Below are positions 34,963-43,534 of a stretch of DNA of 64,000 bases, piece after piece. The notes under the pieces are model-generated. The model did no database searches, had not been told where the DNA came from, and was given only the letters and a program-made list of their open reading frames with translations. This DNA is from Streptomyces uncialis (GTDB lineage Bacteria; Actinomycetota; Actinomycetes; Streptomycetales; Streptomycetaceae): positions 88,043-152,042 of the forward strand of contig NZ_LFBV01000001.1 in assembly GCF_001905345.1 (NCBI RefSeq). The letters run 5' to 3'. Position numbers and translations under genes: made by a program. Position 1 is the stretch's first letter; each line of letters starts with the position of its first letter.

Positions 34963-36348
34963 ATGACCGAGGAGTTCGACCTGGCGGCGCTGCTCGCCAG
35001 CCGCGGAGCCGAGCGGTACGAGCTGCACAGCCGCTACCTCAACCACCAGCTGCCGCGCATGCTGCACACCATCGGCTTCGACAAGACGTACGAACGGGCC
35101 GAGGGCGCGCACTTCTGGGACGCCGAGGGCAACGACCATCTCGACATGCTCGCCGGATTCGGGGTCATGGGCCTCGGCCGCCACCACCCCGTGGTCCGCA
35201 AGGCGCTGCACGACGTGCTCGACGCCTCACTCGCGGACCTCACCCGCTTCGACTGCCAGCCCCTGCCGGGCCTGCTCGCCGAGAGACTGCTCGCCCACAG
35301 CCCGCATCTGGACCGCGTCTTCTTCGGCAACAGCGGCACCGAAGCCGTCGAGACCGCCCTCAAATTCGCCCGCTACGCCACCGGGCGCCCCCGGGTCCTC
35401 TACTGCGCCCACGCCTTCCACGGACTCACCACCGGCTCCCTCTCCGTCAACGGCGAGGCCGGATTCCGCGACGGCTTCGCCCCGCTGTTGCCCGACACCG
35501 CCGTCCCCCTCGGCGACCTGGACGCACTGGCGGGGGAACTGCGCCGGGGCGACGTGGCCGCGCTCATCGTGGAGCCGATCCAGGGCAAGGGCGTGCACGA
35601 GAGCCCGCCCGGCTATCTGCGGGCCGCCCAGGAACTGCTGCGGGCGCACAAGGCGCTGCTCATCGCGGACGAGGTCCAGACCGGCCTCGGCCGGACCGGC
35701 GACTTCTACGCCTACCAGCACGAGGACGGCGTGGAACCGGACCTGGTCTGTGTCGCCAAGGCCCTGTCCGGCGGCTATGTCCCGGTCGGCGCGACCCTCG
35801 GCAAGGACTGGATCTTCCGGAAGGTCTACTCGTCCATGGACCGCGTCCTCGTCCACTCCGCGAGCTTCGGCTCCAACGCCCAGGCCATGGCGGCGGGCCT
35901 CGCGGTGCTGTCGGTCATCGAGTCCCGGCAGCTCGTGGCGCACGCGCGCGTCACCGGCGACCTGCTGCGCACCCGGCTCACGGCCCTCGTGGACCGCTAC
36001 GAGATGCTGCGCGAGGTACGCGGCCGGGGGCTCATGATCGGCATCGAGTTCGGGCGGCCCCGCTCGCTGCGGCTGCGCGGCGGCTGGACCATGCTCCAGG
36101 CGGCCCGCAAGGGACTCTTCGCACAGATGGTCGTCGGCCCGCTGCTCCGGACGCACCGGGTGCTCACCCAGGTCTCGGGGGACCGGATGGAGGTCATCAA
36201 GCTGATCCCGCCGCTGGTGGTGGACGAGGCGGACGTCGACCGGTTCGTCACCGCGTTCACCGCCGTGATGGACGACGCACACAGCGGGGGTGGGCTGATG
36301 TGGGACTTCGGGAGGACACTGGTGAGACAGGCCGTCGCCGAACGCTGA
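34963..36348 (+). CDS. hpnO: class III aminotransferase of hopanoid side-chain synthesis
   Basis: 461-aa PLP enzyme (ornithine/acetylornithine aminotransferase fold), matching the aminotransferase of hopanoid clusters that yields aminobacteriohopanetriol from the C35 aldehyde. Cofactor features: FFGNSGTEAVETALK, the Asp-glutamine pair LLIADEVQTGLGRTG, and the Schiff-base Lys in VCVAKALSGGYVPVG (around residue 264). HAFHGLTTGSLS is the substrate-phosphate loop. The C-terminal domain runs to KLIPPLVVDEADVDRFV. ATG 34963 follows CACCAGGAACGCCCCG. It is separated from hpnH by 153 bases with a hairpin. The symbol is by analogy with the bacterial hpnO position. Confidence 0.88.
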   Translation: MTEEFDLAALLASRGAERYELHSRYLNHQLPRMLHTIGFDKTYERAEGAHFWDAEGNDHLDMLAGFGVMGLGRHHPVVRKALHDVLDASLADLTRFDCQPLPGLLAERLLAHSPHLDRVFFGNSGTEAVETALKFARYATGRPRVLYCAHAFHGLTTGSLSVNGEAGFRDGFAPLLPDTAVPLGDLDALAGELRRGDVAALIVEPIQGKGVHESPPGYLRAAQELLRAHKALLIADEVQTGLGRTGDFYAYQHEDGVEPDLVCVAKALSGGYVPVGATLGKDWIFRKVYSSMDRVLVHSASFGSNAQAMAAGLAVLSVIESRQLVAHARVTGDLLRTRLTALVDRYEMLREVRGRGLMIGIEFGRPRSLRLRGGWTMLQAARKGLFAQMVVGPLLRTHRVLTQVSGDRMEVIKLIPPLVVDEADVDRFVTAFTAVMDDAHSGGGLMWDFGRTLVRQAVAER

Positions 36349-36354
36349 TCGTTT

Positions 36355-36392
36355 TGCCTCCCAGGCAAGTAGTTTGCCTGGGAGGCATTTTT
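36355..36392 (+). promoter_or_regulatory. double palindrome: terminator of the hpn operon and/or operator of the XRE-cupin gene
   Basis: TGCCTCCCAGGCAA (36355-36368) is the exact complement of 36374-36387, with a 5-base spacer and T5 at 36388-36392, which is a textbook intrinsic terminator. Each arm is itself a dyad of the form TTGCCTnnnAGGCA. The next ATG (36410) is only 17 bases after the T run, so a promoter for that gene must overlap these palindromes. Confidence 0.75.
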
Positions 36393-36409
36393 CTGGCTCA
36401 ATCAAGGGT

Positions 36410-37069
36410 ATGAGCCCCTCCGAACCGGCCCCGCGGCCAGACCCCACGGCAGCCACCGGCACCCCGGTCGCCGACGAGCTGCCCGCCGTGGCCCCGCAGC
36501 TGCGGGAGCGGCGCCGCGGCGCCGGGCTGACCCTGGAGGCCGCCGCGGCCACGGCCGGGCTCTCACCGGCACATCTGTCCCGGCTGGAGACCGGCCGCCG
36601 GCAGCCCTCACTGCCGATGCTGCTCTCACTGGCCCGCATCTACGGCACGACCGTGTCCGAGCTGCTGGGCGAGACGGTCGCCGACCGCGAGTCCATCGTC
36701 CACGGCGCCGCCATGGACCCCACGCTCGCCGGCGGCTGGACGTACTGGCAGGCCGGTGCGCCCGGCCGCGGCATGCAGGCGCTGCGGGTACGGGTGCCCT
36801 ACGGCACCCAGGGCGACATCGTGCGGGTCCATCCCGGCGAGGAGTGGCTGTACGTCCTCTCCGGGCGGCTGCGGTTGCGGCTCGGCGACAGTACGCATGT
36901 GCTCGCGCCCGGCGACAGCGCGCATTTCGACTCGCTGACCCCCCACCGGATCGGCGCCGCCGACGAGGACGGGACCGACCTCCTCTTCGTGCACACCCTG
37001 TTGCAGAGTCCGTCCACCGCGCTGTGTCTGGGCCCGGCCGACGGCCACACCCTGGGAGACCTCCGATGA
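36410..37069 (+). CDS. XRE-family regulator with C-terminal cupin domain
   Basis: 219-aa regulator. After ~25 Pro-rich residues, an HTH domain (LRERRRGAGLTLEAAAATAG, LSPAHLSRLETGRRQPSL; about residues 30-75) is followed by a cupin sensor domain (VHPGEEWLYVLSGRLRLRLG, LAPGDSAHFDSLTPHRIG; about 140-205), which usually binds a small ligand or metal. ATG 36410 lies just after the double palindrome at 36355-36387, whose half-sites suit an XRE dimer, so autoregulation and control of the upstream operon are plausible. The stop overlaps the next gene (ATGA). Position matches the DNA-binding gene that ends the S. coelicolor hopanoid cluster. Confidence 0.88.
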   Translation: MSPSEPAPRPDPTAATGTPVADELPAVAPQLRERRRGAGLTLEAAAATAGLSPAHLSRLETGRRQPSLPMLLSLARIYGTTVSELLGETVADRESIVHGAAMDPTLAGGWTYWQAGAPGRGMQALRVRVPYGTQGDIVRVHPGEEWLYVLSGRLRLRLGDSTHVLAPGDSAHFDSLTPHRIGAADEDGTDLLFVHTLLQSPSTALCLGPADGHTLGDLR

Positions 37070-37227
37070 CCGAGCCCCTTCAGCCCACGGAACCGCGTCC
37101 GCCGTCCCGGCAGAACATCGAGGACAAGATGCCGCGGAGCATCTGGATCCGGTTGATCATCTATGTGGCGGTGGGACACGCCGTCGCCGGGTTCATCTGG
37201 CTGCTGTTCGAGGCCGGAGCGAAGTGA
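37066..37227 (+). CDS. small single-pass membrane protein (DUF6126-like)
   Basis: 53-aa protein coupled to the XRE-cupin gene by an ATGA overlap. The first ~27 residues are Pro-rich and cytosolic (MTEPLQPTEPRPPS), then one membrane helix (residues ~28-48: IWIRLIIYVAVGHAVAGFIW). I associate it with the short DUF6126 family regularly found behind such regulators in Streptomyces. No function is known; co-translation suggests it may tether or modulate the regulator or transport its ligand. Confidence 0.75.
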   Translation: MTEPLQPTEPRPPSRQNIEDKMPRSIWIRLIIYVAVGHAVAGFIWLLFEAGAK

Positions 37228-37289
37228 CCTGACCGGTCGGGCGGCAGCGGGCGTCCCCCCTCGCCCCGGTTCACCTACGGCCCCCCGGT

Positions 37290-37887
37290 GAGCCCCGCCC
37301 CCGGGTTTCCTGTGCTGGGCCTACTTGTCCTTGTGCGGGTCGCTCGTGGGGTGCGCAGTTCCCCGCGCCCCTGGATGCTGCCCCCTTGCGGTCGCTCTTC
37401 GGGTGCGGGTCGGCCCTCGTCTTTCGCGCAGTTCCCCGCGCCCCTTGGGCCGGCCCGGGTGGGCGCACCCCGTTCGTGCGGGTCGCTCGGTGGGTGCGCA
37501 GTTCCTCGCGCCCCTGGATGCTGCCCCTTCGGGCTTGTTCGTCGGGTGCGGGGCCGTCCTCGTCTTCGCGCAGTTCCCCGCGCCCCTTTGGGGCGCCTCA
37601 GCCGCCTGATGTTGCTTTTCGCCCTCCTCCTCGTGCAGTCGCGCTGCTGCGGGAGGGGGTGGGCGGGAATCTCTGCTCGCAGACTCCGATGCTCTTCAGT
37701 CGAGTCACTGGACGTGTTACCGAGCGTGTCGGATCGAGGACGGAGAATCCCGACCGGCACCGACCCGAAGAACCGACCGGATGCGCCCCAAAGGGGCGCG
37801 GGGAACTGCGCGAAAACGGCGAGCGACGGCACAGGAACGGAGTGCGTTCAGCCGGACAGACCTGGGAAGCGCAAGCGAAAGCGACCC
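37290..37887. repeat. intergenic inverted-repeat cassette B (~600 bp)
   Basis: Second copy of the cassette at 15506-16110. Its left arm carries a ~140-bp module twice in tandem (from about 37337 and 37478), each with GTGCGCAGTTCC, CGCGCCCCTGGATGCTGCCCC and a GCGCAGTTCCCCGCGCC motif. The 63-nt central box (37638-37700) and the GGACGGAGAATCCCGACC box (from 37738) match cassette A, and the right arm ends with the complementary GGGGCGCGGGGAACTGCGC. It sits between convergent genes and codes for nothing credible. Confidence 0.85.
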
Positions 37888-38685
37888 TTACGCCAAGAAG
37901 CGGTCGCGAAGGCGGTCACGGTCCGGGGCGGTGAGGCCGAGGCCGTCGGACAGGTAGGCCTCGGTGCTGCCCCAGCGCCGGTCGATCGAGTCGAACCCCG
38001 CCGCCAGATACTCGACCCGCGCGTCGAAAAGCGGGCTCAACAGCTCCATGACCTCCGGCGCGTATCCGTCCACCGCGGCCTCGCTGCGCCGCACCCGGTA
38101 CCGCCGGTGCGCCGCGTTCGACTTGAGGTAGTCCGCCTCGATGGCGTCCCGCTCGACACCGAGCGCCAGCAGCGTCACCGCTATGGACAGCCCCGCGCGG
38201 TCCTTGCCCGCGGCACAGTGCATGAGCGCGGGCACGCTCCCGTCCGCGAGCGACCGCAGTACCCGCCCGTGCTCGGCGGTCCGCTCCTCGATGATCGTCC
38301 GATACGCCTCGACCATGCGGTTCGCCGCGCGGCCCTCCGCGAGGTGCTCGCGGAGCTGGGCGAGATCCCCCTGCCGGACCATCTGCCAGAACTCCGTACC
38401 GTCGGCCGGATCGCTCAGCGGTACGTTCACATTGCGGACGCCCGGCAGTGCCACGTCGAGACCGTCGAGCCCCCGGTCCGCGGAGTCGCGGAAGTCGAAG
38501 ATGGTGTGCAGCCCCAGCGAGGCGAGGTAGTCGCTGTCCTCCGCGGTCGCCTGGGCGAGATGCCCGCTGCGGTACAGCACCCCGTGGCGGACGCGCCTGC
38601 CGTCCGTGGTCGGCAGGCCACCCACGTCACGGAAGTTGCGGACTCCGGTCAGTTCGGGCTCGGTCGACGGGATCTGCTGCGTCAC
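37888..38685 (-). CDS. protein-tyrosine phosphatase (PtpB/SIW14-like)
   Basis: 265-aa phosphatase of the atypical Tyr/Ser family found in actinomycetes. The P-loop is MHCAAGKDRAG (HCxxGKDR, about residues 153-163), with the N-terminal marker GVRNFRDVGGLPTTDGR and the downstream NxxHR-like segment KSNAAHRRYRV. It would dephosphorylate protein or phosphoinositide substrates in the cytosol. GTG 38685 has GGGAGGAG 7 nt upstream; an ATG further upstream gives an Arg-rich extension without support. Its 3' end abuts cassette B. Confidence 0.88.
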   Translation of the reverse strand: MTQQIPSTEPELTGVRNFRDVGGLPTTDGRRVRHGVLYRSGHLAQATAEDSDYLASLGLHTIFDFRDSADRGLDGLDVALPGVRNVNVPLSDPADGTEFWQMVRQGDLAQLREHLAEGRAANRMVEAYRTIIEERTAEHGRVLRSLADGSVPALMHCAAGKDRAGLSIAVTLLALGVERDAIEADYLKSNAAHRRYRVRRSEAAVDGYAPEVMELLSPLFDARVEYLAAGFDSIDRRWGSTEAYLSDGLGLTAPDRDRLRDRFLA

Positions 38686-39079
38686 GCGGGGGCTCCTCCC
38701 GGTCCGCCGCCGACACCTCCGCCGACGAGCGCGATTGCGACGATACGACATCCAGTCATCGGATGATCAGACCCCAAGTGGTGATAAAGGGTTGATGATG
38801 CTCTATGTCTGTTTAGTGGCATTAAGTTGAACTGGCCCCGGAATAAAGTGCCCTGGTCCGGATACCCGTGACCGGGATCATAATTGTCACGTTGGGTGTC
38901 GGACGAGGACTCCCGGGCGCCCTTTCACCGTCCGGGAATTGAGCCTCCCGCTGGCCTCCGCGGTCGACGCAGGGTGACCGGGAATCCGGCCTTGGATCAA
39001 GGAATGGCCGGTCGCCCCGGGGGTCTTGGTTGTCCACGGCGAGCCCGCTCGCCTAGCGTCACGCTCAATCCGGGCGGAC
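38686..39079. promoter_or_regulatory. divergent promoter region, AT-richer
   Basis: About 390 bases between the phosphatase gene and the riboswitch. The stretch 38750-38900 is clearly lower in GC (TTGATGATGCTCTATG, TAGTGGCATTAAGTTGAAC, AATAAAGTG), as expected for promoters firing in both directions. No gene seen. Confidence 0.5.
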
Positions 39080-39250
39080 GCCTAGTCCTGCCGCCGTCCG
39101 GGGTCCGCAACGTCACCCGACACCGGCAGGAGCGGGGAACCCACAGGTAGTACGCCGTGTCCGGGCAACCGGACCGGCTCGGGGTGAAGCCGCGTGAAAG
39201 CGCGGCCGGGCATCTCCAGCCCGAACCCGACAGCTCACCTCGCAGGCGCC
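39080..39250 (+). ncRNA. ydaO-type cyclic di-AMP riboswitch
   Basis: The leader carries the hallmark strings of the ydaO/yuaA class: GAGCGGGGAACCCACAGG, CTCGGGGTGAAGCCGCG and CAGCCCGAACCCGACAGCTC-ACC in order over ~165 bases, ending 15-20 bases before the ribosome binding site GGAGAGGAA of a LysM/M23 hydrolase gene. This RNA binds c-di-AMP and in actinomycetes switches off cell-wall hydrolase and resuscitation-factor genes. The boundaries are approximate. Confidence 0.9.
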
Positions 39251-39265
39251 GGAGAGGAAAACGTC

Positions 39266-40261
39266 ATGCCCGCGAAGGGTAAGCACCGCCGTCCCAAGTC
39301 CACCCGTATAGCCAGGTCGATCGCCGTCGCAGGAACCGGTGGCGCGGCCCTGGCCCTGCCGCTGATCGGCGCCACCGGCGCCGAGGCGGCCACCCCGCAC
39401 TCCGCCCCGGCCGTGACCGGCGCCCAGAACGCCGTACAGGCCCCCGCCGAGCGGACCGCCGTCAAGACCTCCGAGGTCAGGACGTACGCCGTCAAGGTCG
39501 GTGACCATCTCTCGAAGATCGCCGACGAGCAGGCCGTCCAGGGCGGCTGGCAGCGGCTCTACGACGACAACCGCGGCACCGTCGGCTCGGACCCGGGCCT
39601 GATCCATCCCGGTCTGAAGCTCACCATCGGCGCCAAGGCCGCTGCCGCGCCCGAGGCCCCCGCGCCGAAGCCGGCCGCCCCGAAGGCGCAGGCCCCGAAG
39701 GCGGAGGCCCCGAAGGCGGAGGCGCCCAAGGCCGCCGCGCCCAAGGCGCAGCCGAAGGCCGCGGAGCCCGAGGCCGCCGCCCCGAAGCCGGCCGCCCCGA
39801 AGGCCGCCGCCCCGCAGGCCGCCCCCGCCGAGGCCGCCGCCCCGGAGCAGGCCGACTCGGGCTGGACCCGGCCCGTCGACTCCGGTGTCGGCACGGGGTA
39901 CCGCGCCTCCGGCAGCATGTGGTCCAGCGGCTACCACACCGGTGTCGACTTCAGCGTGCCCGCCGGTACGCCCCTGAAGTCCGTCGGCCCCGGCACCGTG
40001 GTGTCGGCCGGATGGGCCGGTTCGTACGGCAACCAGGTCGTCATCCAGCACACCGACGGCAAGTACTCGCAGTACGCGCATCTCTCGCAGCTCACCGTCT
40101 CGGCCGGGCAGTCGGTCACGGGCGGCCACCAGATCGGTCTCGCCGGTTCCACCGGCAACAGCACCGGGCCGCACCTGCACTTCGAGATCCGTACCTCGCC
40201 CGACTACGGCTCCGACATCGACCCGATGTCCTACCTGCGGTCGAAGGGCGTCGGCATCTGA
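39266..40261 (+). CDS. secreted LysM / M23 peptidase (cell-wall hydrolase)
   Basis: 331-aa exported protein. Signal peptide over residues 1-42 (basic start, hydrophobic GGAALALPLIGATG, then AEAA). A LysM domain (TYAVKVGDHLSKIADEQ to LKLTIG, about residues 73-122) binds peptidoglycan; a ~70-residue linker repeats Ala-Pro-Lys; then an M23 zinc endopeptidase with ligands in YHTGVDF and HLHFEI. It should cleave peptide cross-links in the wall. It is downstream of a c-di-AMP riboswitch, which ties it to turgor and wall homeostasis. ATG 39266 follows GGAGAGGAA. A 14-bp hairpin terminates it. Confidence 0.93.
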   Translation: MPAKGKHRRPKSTRIARSIAVAGTGGAALALPLIGATGAEAATPHSAPAVTGAQNAVQAPAERTAVKTSEVRTYAVKVGDHLSKIADEQAVQGGWQRLYDDNRGTVGSDPGLIHPGLKLTIGAKAAAAPEAPAPKPAAPKAQAPKAEAPKAEAPKAAAPKAQPKAAEPEAAAPKPAAPKAAAPQAAPAEAAAPEQADSGWTRPVDSGVGTGYRASGSMWSSGYHTGVDFSVPAGTPLKSVGPGTVVSAGWAGSYGNQVVIQHTDGKYSQYAHLSQLTVSAGQSVTGGHQIGLAGSTGNSTGPHLHFEIRTSPDYGSDIDPMSYLRSKGVGI

Positions 40262-40290
40262 CGACTCCCGCGGCCACCGGCCGCATCCCT

Positions 40291-40324
40291 GAACGGGGCC
40301 GTATCGGCGGATACGGCCCCGTTC
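40291..40324 (+). terminator. terminator of the LysM/M23 gene
   Basis: Perfect 14-bp stem GAACGGGGCCGTAT (40291-40304) with 40311-40324, 6-nt loop, 30 nt after the stop. Confidence 0.75.
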
Positions 40325-40483
40325 ACGTGCCACCGCACGGTGAGCGGCGCGCTGTCGTCGGGGGCGCCCGCTATTCCTGCCCGGCGCAAAACAGCGGCAT
40401 GGCCTTTCTCACGTCCCGTCAACCCCCCTCAGCGCATTATTACGGTGGCGTAGGTCACGGCCCGCCGTGAAAGATGGGCCGAC

Positions 40484-41275
40484 GTGAGCGCACAGTCGAC
40501 CTTCCCCCCACCGCACCCCCTCCGGTCCTACGCGGCCATCGGCGACAGCTTCACGGAAGGGGTCGGTGACCCCGGCCCCGGCGGAGCGTTCGTGGGATGG
40601 GCCGACCGGCTGGCGGTCCTCCTCGCCGACCGGCTCCCGGAGGACGGCTTCCGGTACGCCAACCTCGCCGTACGCGGCAGACTCCTCGACCAGATCGTCG
40701 CGGAGCAGATCCCCCGCGCCCGGCGGCTCGCCCCCGACCTCGTGACGTTCTGCGCCGGGGGCAACGACATCATCCGGCCCGGCACCGACCCCGACGAGGT
40801 CGCCGAACGCTTCGAGCGCGCCGTCGCGGACCTCACCGGAACCGTGGCGACCGTGATGGTGACCACCGGCTTCGACACCCGTGACATCCCCGTACTGAGG
40901 CGGTTCCGCGGCAAGATCGCCACCTACAACGGTCATGTCCGGGCCATCGCCGACCGTTACGGATGCCCCGTCCTCGACCTGTGGTCGCTGCGGACCGTGC
41001 AGGACCGCCGCGCCTGGGACGGCGACCGGCTGCATCTCTCGGCCGAGGGCCACACCCGGGTCGCCCTGCGGGCCGGTCAGGTGCTCGGCGTCGAGGTCCC
41101 CGCCGACCCCGACCAGCCGTGGCCCCCGCTGCCGCCCCGGGGCACCCTCGAAGTGCGCCGCGACGACATCCACTGGGCGCGCGAGTACCTCGTCCCCTGG
41201 ATCGGGCGGCGGCTGCGCGGTGAGTCCTCCGGCGACCATGTGGAGGCCAAGCGCCCCGACCTGCTGCCCCTGTGA
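40484..41275 (+). CDS. SGNH/GDSL-family hydrolase
   Basis: 263-aa esterase/lipase-fold hydrolase. The catalytic Ser is in AAIGDSFTEGVGD (block I, residues ~17-29), the oxyanion Gly in LAVRGRLLDQI, Asn in CAGGNDII (block III) and Asp-His in DRLHLSAEGH (block V). No signal peptide is visible, so it is probably cytosolic; Streptomyces carries several such proteins of unknown substrate. The start is GTG 40484. It converges with the STM4011 gene (19-base gap). Confidence 0.88.
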   Translation: MSAQSTFPPPHPLRSYAAIGDSFTEGVGDPGPGGAFVGWADRLAVLLADRLPEDGFRYANLAVRGRLLDQIVAEQIPRARRLAPDLVTFCAGGNDIIRPGTDPDEVAERFERAVADLTGTVATVMVTTGFDTRDIPVLRRFRGKIATYNGHVRAIADRYGCPVLDLWSLRTVQDRRAWDGDRLHLSAEGHTRVALRAGQVLGVEVPADPDQPWPPLPPRGTLEVRRDDIHWAREYLVPWIGRRLRGESSGDHVEAKRPDLLPL

Positions 41276-41294
41276 CCCGGCCGCCCGGCCCGGC

Positions 41295-42155
41295 TCAGCC
41301 GCCCGGCCCGGCCGGAATCCGCTCCAGGACCCCGCCCGCGAAGACGTCGTACAGCGGCAGCGTCTCCAGATGCACGTACCCGATATGGCAGTCGCACAGC
41401 GTCAGCGGGCAGGGCCGGGGCGCCAGCGCGGCACGGTAGGAGCCGTCGTACAGATTGCCCAGCTCCGCCGGGACGAAGTGGCAGCGGCGGACCGTGCCGT
41501 CACCGTCCACCGACACCACCGACTCACCGGTACGGCACGGCAGCCCCGCGCTGCGATGCGGATGACGGCTGTACGGGAACAGCGGGTCCAGCGCCGTCCA
41601 CCGGTCGGCCTCCTCGTCGGAGTACGTGTGCCCCTCCGCGGCGTTCACCCACAGATACACCTCCTCCGGCAGCTCCGCCCGCAGCCGCCGCGCGTCCTCC
41701 AGATGCTCCGCCAGCCCCACGATCCCCACACTGAACCGCACCCCCCGCGCGCTCAGCTCCCGGCACTTGCCGAGGAACCGCTCGTACGGCGTCTGGCCCG
41801 GGTGGTACGTGCACCACAGGGCGACCCTGTCCAGGTCGGCCTCGGCGAGCCAGTCCGTACGGCAGCTCAGATTCGTCTGGATCGCCACCCGCTCGACATG
41901 CGGCAGCCGCGACAGCTCCACCAGCGCCCGCCGGTACCACGACCGCACCAGCCCCTCGCCCCACGGGGTGAACAGCACCGACAGCCGCCCTTGCTCGTAC
42001 GCGCCCACCCACTCGGTGAACCGGGCCAGCGCCGCCCGGTCCGCACGGAGCTGCTCCCCGCTGTCACGCCGCTTGGCGAACGGACAGTACGGGCAGTCGT
42101 AGTCGCACGACGCCAGCGGCCCCCGGTACAGCACGGTCAGATCCATGGCGTTCAC
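41295..42155 (-). CDS. STM4011-family radical SAM protein
   Basis: 286-aa radical SAM protein, last gene of the five-gene STM4011-4015 operon. The cluster motif SCDYDCPYC (CxxxCxxC, about residues 17-24) lies next to the start, and an additional Cys pair TLCDCHIGYVH near residue 257 may bind a second cluster or metal. Strand motifs LSVLFTPWGEGLV and VAIQTNLSC fit the SAM barrel. The start overlaps the STM4012 stop (GTGA at 42155); ATG 42146 (MDLTVLY) is an alternative that matches the usual N-terminus. The family name comes from Salmonella; the reaction is not known. Confidence 0.88.
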   Translation of the reverse strand: MNAMDLTVLYRGPLASCDYDCPYCPFAKRRDSGEQLRADRAALARFTEWVGAYEQGRLSVLFTPWGEGLVRSWYRRALVELSRLPHVERVAIQTNLSCRTDWLAEADLDRVALWCTYHPGQTPYERFLGKCRELSARGVRFSVGIVGLAEHLEDARRLRAELPEEVYLWVNAAEGHTYSDEEADRWTALDPLFPYSRHPHRSAGLPCRTGESVVSVDGDGTVRRCHFVPAELGNLYDGSYRAALAPRPCPLTLCDCHIGYVHLETLPLYDVFAGGVLERIPAGPGG

Positions 42156-43534
42156 CGTGCCTCGTACGCGGACATCGCCGCCCGCACCGCGGGGGAGAAC
42201 AGCTCGGGACCCAGGGCGTCGGAGTACGCCAGACCCTCCGGCGACAGCCGCAGCACCCCCGCCGGGGCGCCGCCGTCCAGCCAGCCGCGCGCGGCGAAGC
42301 CCGCCAGCTCCGCCCCGAAGTGGTCCTCCGGGTCCCCGCCGAACCGCCCCCGGTAGTCGGCCCGCTCCAGCCCGTCGGCCTGGAGCAGCGACTGGAGCAG
42401 ATGTCTGCGCCGCGCCTCGTCCCCGTCGCCGCCGTCGGTCATGTACCGCCCGTGGACGGCACGGCCGAAGTCCTCCGTCGCCGTGTACGTGTCGATGATC
42501 GACCTGACCTCACGCGCGTCGACCGCGTAGTCGAAGGAGTAGTGCAGCGCCGAGGTGTACGAACGCGCGCCGCAGCCCAGACCGATCATCCCGTCCGTCT
42601 GGCAGGCGTAGTCGTCGGGGCCCTGCGCGGGGGCGTCCGCGCGCCGGAACATCCGCATCGAACGCTGCTCGTAGCCGTGCGCGAGCAGATGGTCCCGGCC
42701 CGCCCGGTACAGCCCCAGCCGGTGCTCGTCCCACGCGCGCTCACCGACGGCCGCCCGCCGCCCCAGCCCGGTCAGCGGCCGGACGTACAGCGGGTACAGG
42801 TACAGCTCCTCCGGCCGCCAGCGCAGCGCCGCGTCCAGGGAGAGCCGCCAGGATTCCTCGGTCTGCCCGTCGATCCCGTAGATCAGGTCGATGTTCAGCA
42901 CGGGTATGCCCGCCGCGCGTATCCGGGCCAGGGCCGCCTCCACATCGGCGCGCCGCTGGGGCCGGACCGCCGCCCGCGCCTCGGCGTCCACGAAGCTCTG
43001 CACCCCGAGGCTCAGCCGGGTCGCGCCCCGCTCGGCCAGGACGGCGAGCCGGTCGGCGGTCGCCGTCGACGGGGACGCCTCCACCGACAGCGGGACCGCC
43101 CGCAGATCGGCGCCCATCCGCCGCTCCGCGATGTCGCACAGCCGGGTCAGCTCGTCGGCCGTGAGGAATGTGGGGGTGCCGCCGCCGAACGCCGCCGTCG
43201 CGAACCGCACCGGACCGTCCCCGGCCAGCGCCTCCCGCACCGCCCCCGCCTGCCGTTCCAGCGCGTCCAGATAGCGCGTCGACAGCTCGTCGGGCGCGCC
43301 GATCCGGGTGAACAGATTGCAGAAGCCGCACCGCACGTCGCAGAACGGGATGTGCAGATACAGCGACAGGGCGTCCTTGGGCTCACCGCGCCACAGCTCC
43401 GCGAGCCGGGGCCCCGGCTCGGGCAGCGGACGGTACGCCGTCTTGTGCGGGTACGCGTAGACGTAGTTCTGGTACGGGCGCGGGGTGTCCGGCCCGGTGG
43501 CCACGGGTGTCGCGGCGGGATATGTGGTGCTCAT
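42152..43534 (-). CDS. STM4012-family radical SAM protein (HemN-like)
   Basis: 460-aa radical SAM enzyme resembling oxygen-independent coproporphyrinogen oxidase. YLHIPFCDVRCGFCNLF (CxxxCxxC, about residues 58-74) is the SAM cluster; FGGGTPTFL and IDLIYGIDGQTEESW follow as in HemN. The C-terminal ~130 residues are helical and contain a winged-helix-like end as in HemW/HemN. It lacks evidence for a heme-pathway role; with STM4011, two radical SAM enzymes act in one pathway. ATG 43534 overlaps the STM4013 stop (ATGA). Confidence 0.9.
   Translation of the reverse strand: MSTTYPAATPVATGPDTPRPYQNYVYAYPHKTAYRPLPEPGPRLAELWRGEPKDALSLYLHIPFCDVRCGFCNLFTRIGAPDELSTRYLDALERQAGAVREALAGDGPVRFATAAFGGGTPTFLTADELTRLCDIAERRMGADLRAVPLSVEASPSTATADRLAVLAERGATRLSLGVQSFVDAEARAAVRPQRRADVEAALARIRAAGIPVLNIDLIYGIDGQTEESWRLSLDAALRWRPEELYLYPLYVRPLTGLGRRAAVGERAWDEHRLGLYRAGRDHLLAHGYEQRSMRMFRRADAPAQGPDDYACQTDGMIGLGCGARSYTSALHYSFDYAVDAREVRSIIDTYTATEDFGRAVHGRYMTDGGDGDEARRRHLLQSLLQADGLERADYRGRFGGDPEDHFGAELAGFAARGWLDGGAPAGVLRLSPEGLAYSDALGPELFSPAVRAAMSAYEAR

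Noticed and set aside
42152..43534. Coproporphyrinogen III oxidase (hemN/hemW)
   Set aside because: HemN-like, but embedded and coupled in the STM4011-4015 operon, whose members match the STM4012 family; no heme gene nearby.
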